A stretch of DNA of 64,000 nt from Russula earlei (taxonomy: Eukaryota > Basidiomycota > Agaricomycetes > Russulales > Russulaceae), in contig JAGFNK010000227.1 in NCBI GenBank assembly GCA_025769875.1, forward strand, positions 1 through 64,000, read 5' to 3'. The notes beneath the pieces were generated by a model. The model was not told the DNA's origin, made no database searches, and worked only from the letters and a program-made list of their open reading frames with translations. Shown one piece after another: positions 42,888 through 54,329 of the stretch (within the stretch, counting starts at the first letter, position 1; the number at the start of each line of letters is the position of its first letter). The position numbers and the translations under genes were made by a program.

Positions 42888-44072
42888 TGCCAAGCCCTAG
42901 AAGCCCAAGCCAAGCCAGGCCTTACTGCTGGCTTTGTAGGGCCCACTGCCCAGCTTGTGCTCAATGAAGCCTGAGCCAGGCCCTCAAGCCACAGCTTTAT
43001 AGTGTCAACGTGATGTGACATGTTGACCTTGGTCATGTGCTCAAATTTTAATTCTGAGTTCCATGTTTTTTTTTTCCTGTCCATCCATAAACATGTGCTG
43101 TTTTTCTGCCATGAAAATACTGCCCAAACACAAGAATCATACTATTCCCTCCCACTGTCACTGAGGATGTCAACAAATACTGCTTCATCAGTGCCTCACC
43201 CAAAATGGTTACTGACAGCATCAAGAAAGCTTCTTGATGCCTCCAATTCAGCGGCACCCACACTCTCTGCCCATAAACATGCTGTTGAAGCAAAGTGAGC
43301 CAGTGATGAAGCTGCTAAATGACACCAATCATCCTTGTCTGTGGCATCAGACCTGCCAATTCCAACATCAACTCCTTCATCACCACCTGTCATAGATGCT
43401 CAAGAGATCTCTTCTGATTTGGATCATAAGAGCCAACAACCTTGTAAGTGTTTCAACATGTGCAGCAAATTGTAAACTAACTGATGTTAAATTACAATGG
43501 GTAGGAAAAAATCACAAGTCCACACAGTAGTCACTGATGATGAGAACCCTGCATCAACCAAGGAAGTCACACAACCCATGAGCAGCCCACCTGTTGAGAG
43601 TGTGCAAGGTGCATTGAACCAACAAGTGCATTTTTAGAATCATCTAATCTATTCTACAGTTCATGAAGAGACCCCAATTTGGGTGGCTGTGCTTGATGTT
43701 GATGGCTTCCTTGCTGATATTGACATTCAAGCTGTCCCTGAAGTCCTGAAGACTACTCTCAAAGATCACAGTCATGATGTTTCTTCATGCCATCATATCA
43801 GAACAAGAGCAAGAATTATTGAAACTGTCACATATGCTCATGAGCACAATCTGCTTCCTACAAGCTTTGGTTGTCATGCTCATTTGATTTAGCAAAAAGT
43901 CTGCTCAACATCCTGTGTCCCTGGCTGCTGATGTGACTACGCTGAGATGACACATGCAATCAAGCCATAAGGTATGTCAATTTAGATATTGGTACACATA
44001 ATGACTAATGTGATTGCATCCTCATAGGTGGTGTATCAGAAATGGGCAGAAACCAATCATTTTCTATTGATG
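42888..44072 (+). pseudogene. Remnant of an unrecognised spliced gene or transposon
   Basis: After about 280 bases of simple sequence (AAGCC repeats, a T12 run near 43063) there is a coding-like segment from the ATG at 43168. It is Ser/Thr/Pro-rich and has two TGA stops before about 43440. A plausible intron follows (GTAAGTGTTTC near 43444, CTAAC branch motif near 43477), then a charged stretch. An open frame at 43683-43892 contains VLDVDGFLADIDIQAVPE and IIETVTYAHEHNL. I recognise no family. The coding look and splice signals suggest an old gene or DNA-transposon ORF. The interval ends at the LTR at 44073. Confidence 0.4.
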
Positions 44073-44694
44073 TGTTACTGAGTGGTTTGGGGTCCAGAAG
44101 ATGCCAGAATGCCTGAACTATGGACTGCATTGTTTGCATCATGTGTGCATCAGATCTTGACCATTTATGTCCATTGATATTGTGTTTGGAACATGTTGAT
44201 TGTATCTTTCTGACGATGTACTGAAGAAGCAATAAGTAGCATTGCTTCTGTCCCAGATGCTCCTGTACTGCCATGTATGTCATTTCCCTGATTGGGAAAG
44301 TACTTATGACACTGAGATTGCTACAAGGGAAGCACTTAATGCTTCCAGCACTGAGATTGTTTACATAGAAGCACCCTTGCTTCTATGAGCCGCCTTTTGC
44401 TTCTATAGCACCAACCAGTACTACAGTAGCAACAAACCTTATCCCTGTAGGGCTATATAAAGTCCCCAGTCTGTAACAGTTGAGCCTTAAGCTTGACTTA
44501 GTTTGCCAATCCCAAACAGTTGACTCCTACCCCATCTGCAGAGCCCCTCTTATCTTGTTGCCATACTCTAGAAGGATCTAACACTCCTTCCCCTCCATGA
44601 GTATTGCTTGCTTGACTCAAGCATATCTGCATTGGTAGGACGTGTTCATAGATGTGACCATTGATCTTATTTAAGGCACTTTGGAGCCTTAACA
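44073..44694 (+). repeat. 5' LTR-A of a truncated element
   Basis: A 622-bp LTR followed by the family-A leader, so it is a 5' LTR. It is the most decayed copy: all five CpG sites in the 20 bases at 44180-44199 have become TpG or CpA. Confidence 0.9.
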
Positions 44695-45236
44695 TAAGTC
44701 AAGCTTCTATCACAGACATCACTGTGAAAGTGAAACAGAATTTGGAAGGAAGCCTTATCACTAGGATCTAGTCATCATACAGTCAGCAACCTATGCTGAA
44801 GTAGTCAAGGGAGATAATCTATACAGACCTCTCCATGACATGAGGAAGGTGTACTATGTGACTCTCAACGAGCAGCACAGTTGGACACATGCATACTTCT
44901 GTAAAGACCCCTACTGTCATTGGCATAGACAGTGGTAAGCAGGCACACAAAGTCCCAACTCCCTAGGAAAGGCAGTGGACTAGGATCTAGTCATCATATG
45001 GTCAGCAACCTACACTGAAGTTGTCAAGGGAGAGAATCTATACAGACCTCTCTATGACAAGAAGAATGTGTACTATGTGACTCTCAATGAGCAGCACAGT
45101 TGGACACATGCATACTTCTGTAAAGCCCCCTACTGTCATTGGCATAGACAGTGGTAAGCAGGCACACAAGTCCCTACTCCCTAGGAAAGGCAGTGGCAAG
45201 TGGAAAAACTGGAGATCAAAGGAGAACATTGCATAC
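44695..45236 (+). pseudogene. Leader and gag start of the truncated element, tandemly duplicated
   Basis: Same leader as 3428-3722, but the 219-bp segment starting ACTAGGATCTAGTC occurs twice in tandem (44760-44978 and 44979-45197). Each repeat carries the short frame ending HWHRQW-TAA. The gag start codon equivalent reads CTG instead of ATG. The element is cut off by LTR-C after 20-odd gag bases. Confidence 0.8.
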
Positions 45237-45697
45237 TGTTAGGATTCTTGTGTTCTCATCTTACCTATGCCTTGGTGACTCATCTCTGTTTACTCATCTG
45301 TGCTTACTCATCTGTACTTACTTCTGCTTAGTGATTGCTTAGTAATTTGCTTAGTGGTTGGCTTACTCATTGCTTACTGTTTGATGACAGATACTAGAAA
45401 AGGATGACTCATGTGTGAGTCATTTCTGACACTTTCGGATTGCGCCCTATGTTTTTGGATACTACTGGTCCTTAGCTATGTGCACCCCAAGTTTCATATG
45501 AATCGGATCAGCCGTTGTCAAGATATCGTATAAATACTCTGCTGTACCAGGAAGTTGAGCCTTACACTCAACTTACTCTCTTACAAGAACCATTATCTTG
45601 TCAACACTCTAAAACAAACTATAGTGATCACTCTAAGTGAAAGAGGCCCCTCTCATCTCTTACATCTATTCTTCCTGAGATAATATCAAAGGGTTCA
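45237..45697 (+). repeat. LTR-C, truncated by the copia element
   Basis: Starts TGTTAGGATT within gag and matches 16890 on. It stops at ATATCAAAGGGTTCA, where the copia LTR begins; the final part seen in the 16890 copy is absent here. Confidence 0.85.
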
Positions 45698-46082
45698 TGT
45701 TGTGCAGCATAGAGCGCAGCTAACAGGCCAAGCAACCCACCTTAGAGGTTGTGCTAATGCTCAAGTGATATTGGGGTGTAGAGCGATGTGTATACTCGTC
45801 TACATGTATGGTATTTATACCTCTATGACCCAGGGCTGTTCCTAAGTCCGAAAGAGGTGACTACAGGTGTCCACTATATCGTGCATTTAGTGATGCGTGA
45901 TGTGGAAACATTCTAGATGCAGCATAAGGCTACATCTTGTGATAGATAGTGTAGTATGTGTAACCCTATTGCCATAAGCGCATATACTAAAGTTCTGTCT
46001 AACACGTAACATCTATGGGTCGATCTTAAACCTTGTATGAAGGTCTTCGCCTTCTTTGATCCGTTCGGGTTCCGGTTCAACA
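45698..46082 (-). repeat. 3' LTR-D of the minus-strand copia element
   Basis: A 385-bp LTR. Read on the minus strand it is preceded by the polypurine tract AAGGGGGAG (46083-46091) and starts TGTTGAACCGG. It matches the solo copy at 6607-6991. The 5-bp flank is GTTCA at 45693-45697; the partner is not in the window. Confidence 0.9.
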
Positions 46083-48649
46083 CTCCCCCTTGCTAAGTGC
46101 ATCGGTAGATGCTGTGAGCATTTTCCCACATTCAGGGGTAGAATGTTAGTCCTAATTGCTCCCTGAATTTGAGGAACTTGACGCAACCAAGGTTCTTGGT
46201 GAACATGTTGGCTGGGTTGTTAGCCCCTTCAATAAAGAATAGCTCCACCTGTTTATTTTGTATGACTTCACGAATGAAGTGATAGTGCAAATCAATGTGT
46301 TTGATGCGCTTTTCTTGCACAGGGTTGGAGGCTAAGAATATTGAGCCTTGGTTATCACCGAACAGTGGAATTGGAGCAAGATTGATGCCAAGTTCTGTTA
46401 GTAAGGATTTAATCCAAACCAACTGTCTGCTTGTGTCAGAGAGCGACATGTACTCGGCTTCTGTGGAGGAGAGCACAACTGTTTTCTGCGCTTGTGAGTT
46501 CCACAAAAATATTGCTCCAGCCAGGTTCACCATATAGCCTGTAGTGGACTTCTGATTTGTCGGATCAGAAGCCCGGTCAGAGTCAGCATATGCCATTAAG
46601 CCACCATTAGATGGTCCATTGTAGACCAAGGCATAATTGGCGGTTCCCAAGAGGTATTGGAAAATATAGTATGCACAATTTAAATGATCCTCTGAGGGAT
46701 TGGCAGTGTGTTGCGACAACTTAGTGACAGCAAAGGCTATGTCTGGATGCATTCCAAGCATTATGTATAGGAGTGATCCTATAACTTGCTGGAATTTTGA
46801 CTGCATGGCTGGGTCAGCAGCGGAAGTGTTGGGAGAGGGGTCTTAGCCCTCTGGTAGCGGAGTAGGAGCAGGGTTTGCTTTAAGCAAGTCGAAATGCTGC
46901 AGCACTTTCTTGAGATATTCAGTCTGGTCCAGATGTATCTGGCCGGACTTGCGTTGAATGCACATGCGTAGAAATTCTTGGGCATCGCCCAGATCTTGAC
47001 ATTCCCAGAGCTTCATGAAGCGCTCCTTGGTTTTATTGATTTGTTTTTTGTCTGCTCCAAAGAAGAGCACATCATCAACATAGACGATGGCTATGATGCT
47101 CTTGTCTTTACTAACAAAGAGCCCAGAGTCAGACATAAGGCAAATAAGGCTGAGCGAGGCCATGGACTTGTCAAGGGCTTTCCACCATGCAAGTGCCGCT
47201 TGCTTGAGTCCATATATTGCACATTTTAGGTGCATGACTTTACGCTCTTGGCCTTTTATTTTGAAGCCCTCGGGCTGCTCCATATAGAGCTCTTCATCGA
47301 GCTCACCATAGAGAAAGGCAGTCTTGATGTCTAGTCCACTAATGTGCCAATTTTTGAGCGCTGCGAGCGCAATCATTAGGTGGACTGTCTCAAACTGTAC
47401 CACGGGTGAGAATATTTCGTCATAGTCAATGCCTTCTACTTGGGAGAAGCCTTTGGCGACTAGTCTGGCTTTTTTTACGACCATCAGACTTAAGGTCGAA
47501 TACCCATCTATTTTTGATTATTTTGTGATCCTTGGGAGGATCGACTAGTTCAAAGACTTTGCATCTGCGGAGGGATTCCAACTCCTCGTGACAAGCATCT
47601 TTCCACTCCTTTTGGAGTTCACTTGGCATTCGCAGAATGTCCCTAAAGGTCCATTCGCGAATCTTCGCAGTATCAGGTGCTTCCGAACTTAGTGGAACTG
47701 CTTGGGCGAGCAGATAGTTCAGAAATTTGACTCCCCCTTCCCTTGCTAGATGTAGAATGTCTTCTACCTCATCCTCAGAGGCTTGCGGCGGTTGATCGTC
47801 AAGGACGACAGGAGGGTAAGGGCCTGGTGCGGCCAATCCTGACATACTATCCTCACCGGAGCTACCAGGTTGGTTTTCTGTCATTGTTCTCCATGTGTGT
47901 GTGCACCGAACGTCTTTTTCCACTTCTGTGGGGTGTCTGCGTTCACCATAGATGTTGCCAGGATGGGTAGGTACTTTCCTCAACTGCTGAGACCTTCGAA
48001 GAGGTACAGGTTCTTCAACAGGAGGAGGGGATGGTGTAGGAGGGACGGGCGTTTGCTCACTTTCCTCTTCTTCTGGCACCTGTATAGGCTGCTCATTGTC
48101 CTCACTTTTAATTGTAGGGAATGGGTTGTCAACACCAGGAATGGTGTCTTTGACAGGTTGTTGCAGTAGTTCTTCATGTGGTTCATTAATCCGTGTGGTA
48201 CCTCTAGTGCACACTTTGTCGCATTTGGGGTATAGGGTCTCATCGTACAGGGTGGTAGCATTTGTGTAAAGTGTATTATTTGGGAGCCTCATAAAGAGTG
48301 AGGCTTTGATCCCCTCAGTATGACCAAGGTAGATCATAAGCTCGCTTTTAGGCAAAAGCTTGTTGACTCAAGGCTTTTCTGGTATGTGCACATATGCACT
48401 GCAACCAAATACTCTGAGGTGTGAGATATCAGGGACCTCGTTCTTTAGGACTTCGTAGGGTGTACGCCATTGAAGGCATCTGGCAGGTGTCCTATTGTAA
48501 CAGTGTGTCCCATGATTCACTGCAAATTCCCACCAGGAGGGAGGTAGACAAGCTTCAAGGCGCATCGCCTGTAAGGTGTGAAACGGGTAACCCCTGGGTA
48601 AATTTTCCTGAACCCCTACCCATACCTGTGAACACCGTACGTACCCTTA

Positions 48650-50485
48650 CACTGGTTGGGAAATCAACTTATGTGAATGACAAAACTGTAACATTTTGAA
48701 AAACAAAATTTATTATTTCATACAAATTTGTAGCAAACAATTTGTGAAATTTAATTTTAAGGAAAAATTGTGACAAAACTGAATATGAAATCCTAAAGAT
48801 GTTTCAGCATTTTGTTTATAACATTTAGATATATTATGGTCAATTCTAAATGATGCTGGACATCTATACACCATAAAAAGAGGCCATAAAGTTGTATCAC
48901 TTGTGCTGTCATGGCTTGGCTCAAACTTTACGGCCTCTTTTTGCGGTGTATAGATGTCCAGCATCATTTAGAATTGACCATAATATATCTAAATGTTATA
49001 AACAAAATGATGAAATTTAAATTCCTGATACAAAATGATGAAATAAGTAAATAGTATTGACAAGATTTTAGGACATAGATTATATTAAAAAAAATTTAAC
49101 TTATTTTAAAATTTTGGGTGAAACATAATTGTGAAAAAATTAAAAACTGCAAAATTTGGGTTTATGAAAAAGGTGGAATAAAAATTGTGAAATTTTTGAA
49201 ATTTTTGAAAAGTTTTATGACTTGAATAAAGATGTTAGAGAGATAAAGTTTTGTTATAATCATTGATGAGAACAAAATCTAGCCCTATAGAAAACATAAT
49301 GTTATCATTTTTAATGAAGAAATTTTTTGAATACATTCACAATTTTGTTAAAGGAAAAATTTTGACAAAACAGAATATGAAATCCTAAAGTTGTTTCATC
49401 ATTTTGTCATTGGAATAAAGATGTCAGGGAGATAAAATTTTGTTATAATCATTCATGACAGCAAAATCTAGCATTTTAAAAAACATAATGTTAACATTTT
49501 TCATGCAGAAAATGTTTGAATACATTCACAATTTTGTCAAAGGAAAAATTGTGACAAAACTGAATATGAAATCCTAAAGATGTTTCATCATTTTGTTTAT
49601 AACATTTAGATATATTATGGTCAATTCTAAATGATGCTGGACATCTATACACCGCAAAAAGAGGCCATAAAGTTTGAGCCAAGCCATGACAGCACAAGTG
49701 ATACAACTTTATGGCCTCTTTTTATGGTGTATAGATGTCCAGCATCATTTAGAATTGACCATAATATATCTAAATGTTATAAACAAAATGATGAAACATC
49801 TTTAGGATTTCATATTCAGTTTTGTCACAATTTTTCCTTTGACAAAATTGTGAATGTATTCAAACATTTTCTGCATGAAAAATGTTAACATTATGTTTTT
49901 TAAAATGCTAGATTTTGCTGTCATGAATGATTATAACAAAATTTTATCTCCCTGACATCTTTATTCCAATGACAAAATGATGAAACAACTTTAGGATTTC
50001 ATATTCTGTTTTGTCAAAATTTTTCCTTTAACAAAATTGTGAATGTATTCAAAAAATTTCTTCATTAAAAATGATAACATTATGTTTTCTATAGGGCTAG
50101 ATTTTGTTCTCATCAATGATTATAACAAAACTTTATCTCTCTAACATCTTTATTCAAGTCATAAAACTTTTTCAAAAATTTCAAAAATTTCACAATTTTT
50201 ATTCCACCTTTTTCATAAACCCAAATTTTGCAGTTTTAATTTTTTCACAATTATGTTTCACCCAAAATTTTAAAATAAGTTAAATTTTTTTTAATATAAT
50301 CTATGTCCTAAAATCTTGTCAATACTATTTACTTATTTCATCATTTTGTATCAGGAATTTATTGTAACAAAATATAAAATTAAATTTCACAAATTGTTTG
50401 CTACAAATTTGTATGAAAATAATAAATTTTGTTTTTCAACATGTTACAGTTTTGTCATTCACATAAGTTGATTTCCCAACCAGTG
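48650..50485. mobile_element. AT-rich foldback element inside hAT, TSD TTA
   Basis: A palindrome from CACTGGTTGGG to CCCAACCAGTG, flanked by TTA (48647-48649 and 50486-50488). Its fold axis is near 49687. The left arm is about 240 bp longer because it holds, at about 48780-49020, an inverted copy of the central hairpin (TTTAGATATATTATGGTCAA...GATGCTGGACATCTATACAC). No protein is encoded; open frames inside are mirror-image artefacts. CACT-type ends with 3-bp duplications fit CMC/CACTA or PIF/Harbinger MITEs. Confidence 0.85.
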
Positions 50486-50683
50486 TTACAGATAAAGGGT
50501 ACAGTTTCACCGCACATTGCTCAGGTTCACCGTTACTGGTACGGGTTCTATAATAACCGTGGTATGTAAGAAAAAACTGCTGGGTTTCACGTATGTATCA
50601 CTAGCTAGTAAGATAAAAGAAGTATGTAGTATAACTACTCAAGCAAAATGTTCTTTTTCAATGACACTGCAGCCAACACATCA

Positions 50684-53582
50684 TCAAACACAAGGAGACT
50701 GCAACTGGGCCCAGGAACCAAAGCAGAGAAAAGCTTGAATTGAACCCAATGAGAGATTATTGCGCGTGAATGGGAGAAGGTGACGGCCTTGTGAAAAAAC
50801 CCATTCAACAGCTGTCGAGGTGGCAGGGATACTGAGATAATCCAAAGCCATACAATGAAGGCTTGGATATACTGAAATGGTTGTCATACCACCACTTCAG
50901 TGGATCTTTGACGTTTTCGACAGGGAGGCTCAAGTAGGCCTGGACCTCATTCCGGCGGAGTTGGGTAGTGACAGAGAGATTACCGAATGATGCGTATCCT
51001 TCGTCGTTTGCTTCTTTCATTTGGGCTGAGTCTCAGGTCCAGGTCATCAGTGGTAGGCTTCTCATACTTCGCGTATTCATCATAAACAAGGTTCTCTGCC
51101 ACCTCAATCCATTCACCTTCCCAATTCTGGTTGCAAAAATAGTTCGAGTTTAATGCCAGGGTGTAGAACCATAGCAATGCAGTACGCAATAGAGTCGTCG
51201 GTGAGGGAGTAGTAACAGTTCATTTTCTTGCATGCAAGCTTCATGGCTTCAACAAGAGCAGCTGGGAACTCTTTCCCTGTCTTTGGGTTGAGATGGCTGG
51301 TAAGCCGATCCACTGTGGGAATGATGGCAGCGACTCCCGCAGAGTCTTGTGAAAAGAAGATAGTTGCGTTCTTGAATTGCTTTGGGGAGATATTAGGAAT
51401 TAATTCAATTAAGTAAAAATATGACTTACCTGTAGTACCAAGACAAGATCTTCAATGATAACCCACTCTTCATCATCAAGCTCATACTTCTGAAGCTTGA
51501 GGACCTTGTCGGCCATCATTGCATCAATAACCTCACAATATTTCGTTGCAAAACGAAGCATGTAGTACTGTCGAATTCCAGCATGTCACAACATCACGTG
51601 GCATGAGGCGCAGCTTGAGTCCGAGCTCCTTGCAACACTTGCACCACTTTGGGAGAGTGATAGTTGTTGAGTGAATGATAGCAAATGACAGACGACAAAG
51701 CTATTGAATCAAGATCAGTGGCTATTCCTGAGTCCAGGGGAACAACTAAGATAGTACATACCTTCGTCATGATTTGACGAACAGTAGCTGTAGTTTCCAT
51801 GATCTCTTCCTTCTTCTCCTCATCTAGGTTCTCAAGTTCATCAATACCATCATCATCATTATCCTCATCCGGTACATCCGATCTGTCTTCATCTTCATCC
51901 TCGTCCTCATCTTCATCTTCATCTTCATCTTCATCCTGATCTTCTTTATCGAGTGCACCATCTTCACCAATGTCATCATTGTTATCGGATACGCCAGCTA
52001 ATGCAGCATTGAATGGGCTGAGGAGGGACTTTGGCCAGAGAGATGCAGAGTGTGATTGAAACAGTGGACGTGGTTTTGTCCATCAAAAGAGTTCTCCATC
52101 GTTGCAAGAGCTTTGGTCTGCGTGTTGTTTGCAGATCCATTGTCAGTGTTTATGGCCAGAATACGATCTTGGAGTCCAAACGTTTCGAGCATCTTCTGAA
52201 AGGCCTTTGCCAAAGCTGTACCCATATGAGATTCCGGAACCTCAATGATATCGAGTAAGAAAGCTAGCATGGCACCTTGATGCTCAAGGTGTACAGTCCA
52301 GGCAACGAACGCACGGTGGTTGGTTGAAGTCCAACAATCTGTCGCGAAGTGAATGCGACCTGGGTGTTCTCGCAGTAGTTTGCTTATCCGTTCACAGGCA
52401 CTTGATGTATGCGGCCTTGACATCACGTTGAACCGTGTTTGGACATGGAACTTTACGGTTGGGGTGCCCGGTCTTGAAAATATTGATGAGCTCAGGATCA
52501 GAGACAATTTGCAGAGGACGGTTGCATTCTGCCACCCATTTTGCAATGTGCGCACTGTTCAACATGTTTAGAATAGAGCATTTAGCTGATAATAAGTACT
52601 ACTTACTGAAATTCTGTGTTCGTGTGTGCTCGATGCGAGTATGTGACAGGCCGCTGTCCTTGGTGGGCAAATGCTGCAAATATGTTGCCAGTGCAGCCTT
52701 CACTAGCAGCCTCGCCCTTCATAGCTGCATTCACCTGCGTCCTCGCCAAAGCATCAGATGGCATGGTGCTTGAGATTCGCAGTTGAAGATTTGTTCGCCC
52801 TTATCTTGATAGCACCGAACGCCTTTCAAGCCTGTCTTGCAATGTTTTGACAAACAGGTGAAGAAGTGGGAGACGCGATTTTTTGTGAATTTGAATAGAG
52901 ATGTTGGGCTTGAAAAACGTGTAGATGGGGGACCTGCCATGACTTCTTTGCGTCTTCTAGTGTCCAAGTAAGCAAAAGAGGTAAAAAATGATAATGAAAC
53001 GACATACATAGGTCTTTTTCAAGCTCCTCATTATCTGATTCAATCTCGATAGCATTGCCGGTTGCGCCGTTGCTGCTGATACTCATATGATCATCCATTG
53101 TCAGTGCTTGCTCTGCTTCTTGTTCGCTTTCAACAGGTGTGGAGGTGGCATTGGATGCCACATGCTTTGTGCGCTTGAGAGGCTGGGTGATTGCCTTCGA
53201 GCCATTTGCGAATGCTACGTTTGACTCCACGCTGGAGTGCCTTGGTGCTCGACTTGACTGCACTGGCAAAGGAAGAGGTCGATGCCAAAGTCTGAAGTGA
53301 AGAGCGTGATGACTTTGCTGAGGACTTTGACCCCAAATTGTGAGGCATGAGCAACAAGTGAGATGTTGAAGATAATTTGCTCACCTTTATATGATCCAGC
53401 CAGATCTCGATGAACTGACCCTTCGGACCCATGTCATACGACTTTGCAAACATGGCACTAAGTGCCGTCTTCACATAAAGGGAGGCAGCCGCTGAGTCCG
53501 AGTCGTGCTCACCAGTTTTCTCATGATTGTGATCAACAATCGCTTCCGTTTGGGCTGGTCCCAAGCCTGTGCAAGCTGTCAC
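50684..53582 (-). pseudogene. hAT transposase, multi-exon, probably decayed
   Basis: The N-terminal segment (53582-53130) is Ser/Lys-rich with an unconfirmed DNA-binding region. The exon around 52730-53010 has FKFTKNRVSHFFTCLSKHC, a likely BED-type zinc-finger region. The catalytic region at 52000-52450 has HFATDCWTSTNHRAFVAW, ILAINTDNGSANNTQ and HVHCFNHTLHLS, the hAT RNase H-like fold signatures. An acidic Asp/Glu repeat lies near 51840-51960. The C-terminal dimerisation part (50684-50887) has ALDYLSIPATSTAVEWVFSQG and RNNLSLGSIQAFLC. Introns occur between these parts. I could not join every exon in frame, so function is doubtful. Confidence 0.78.
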
Positions 53583-53899
53583 CCTGTGGCAGGAGACTCT
53601 TGAATAGTGCTTTCAATACACGTAAACCTGGCTGATAAGGGTGTGGTGTTGCACGGGTGTGACAAATTTAAAACCATACCTGTACCCTCACCTACCCGTG
53701 ACCAAATTGTCACAGTGTCACCCGTACCCGAGTCACACCTTAATCACCTGAGCTTTGTCCATTACAGTGCACATAAAGCACTCTGCACGTCCATTCTGTT
53801 GTGGAGTGTATAGGGCGCTTTGCAGGATTTTAATTCCTTCATCCTTTAGGATGTTATCAAAGGCCTCGGACTTGTACTCTCCACCAGCATCGGACATCC

Positions 53900-54299
53900 T
53901 GTTACGGTGTCACAGCCGTAAGAGCATTAGCTCAGGATTCAGTGGGGCCAAGTCCCCGTGACTTGGTTCAAGGGTTCAGTGGGAGCCAGCTCAAGGAGAC
54001 CGGTTCAGGGGTTTTAGCGTCTCAAGACTAAGTCAAGGATGACCTAATCCACAGACAGAGTTGATCTCCTGGTTTTACAGAAGAGGAGGATGATGATGGA
54101 GAAGCACAGGAGGAAGAGGAACATGAAGGTTCCTTGTGATGAGCTCAGGTCAATCAGAGTGTAAGCCAGCACAACACAAGTTGTGATTTGAGAGACAGTA
54201 CAGGGTGAAGGGATGCGACAGGAAATGGGACAAGGGTGACAAAAGGGAACAGTAACAAAAGAAGTTTAGGGCAAACCGACAAGGGGGTAGATCACAACA
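53900..54299 (-). repeat. 3' LTR-E
   Basis: A 400-bp LTR, TGTTACGG...ATCACAACA on the plus strand. Read on the minus strand it follows the polypurine tract GAGGGGGGCATG (54301-54312, plus-strand CATGCCCCCCTC). It is a single copy in the window. Confidence 0.82.
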
Positions 54300-54329
54300 T
54301 CATGCCCCCCTCACGCTTAGTTCTCCAAA

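Larger units (their letters stand above)
48572..53742 (-). mobile_element. hAT element in the copia integrase, 8-bp TSD
   Basis: A 5171-bp element with TAAGGTGTGA ends in inverted orientation and sub-terminal CGGGTA(A/C) motifs. The 8-bp target duplication is ATCGCCTG (48564-48571) and ATCACCTG (53743-53750); the one difference is CpG to CpA. It carries a transposase on the minus strand and an inserted AT-rich foldback near its left end. Confidence 0.92.
46132..53899 (-). pseudogene. Ty1/copia pol, split by a hAT element
   Basis: Read from high to low coordinates: integrase core SDAGGEYKSEAF...YTPQQNGRAEC (53899-53751), interrupted at 53743. It resumes at 48571 with MRLEACLPPSWWEFAVN; the join across the duplicated 8 bases is in frame. 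A Pro/Glu-rich linker follows (about 48200-47900). RT has RLVAKGFSQVEGIDYDE, LDIKTAFLYGEL and the catalytic YVDDVLFFG. RNase H has YADSDRASDPTNQKSTTGY, LSSTEAEYMSLSD and HIDLHYHFIRE. Lesions are a TGA near 48368, a frameshift near 47450 and a TAA near 46841. Upstream integrase and gag are beyond element E or lost. Confidence 0.88.

Noticed and set aside
48713..49888. 70-85 codon frames in the AT-rich foldback, nearly identical on opposite strands
   Set aside because: They are produced by the inverted repeat itself and have no homology to anything recognisable.
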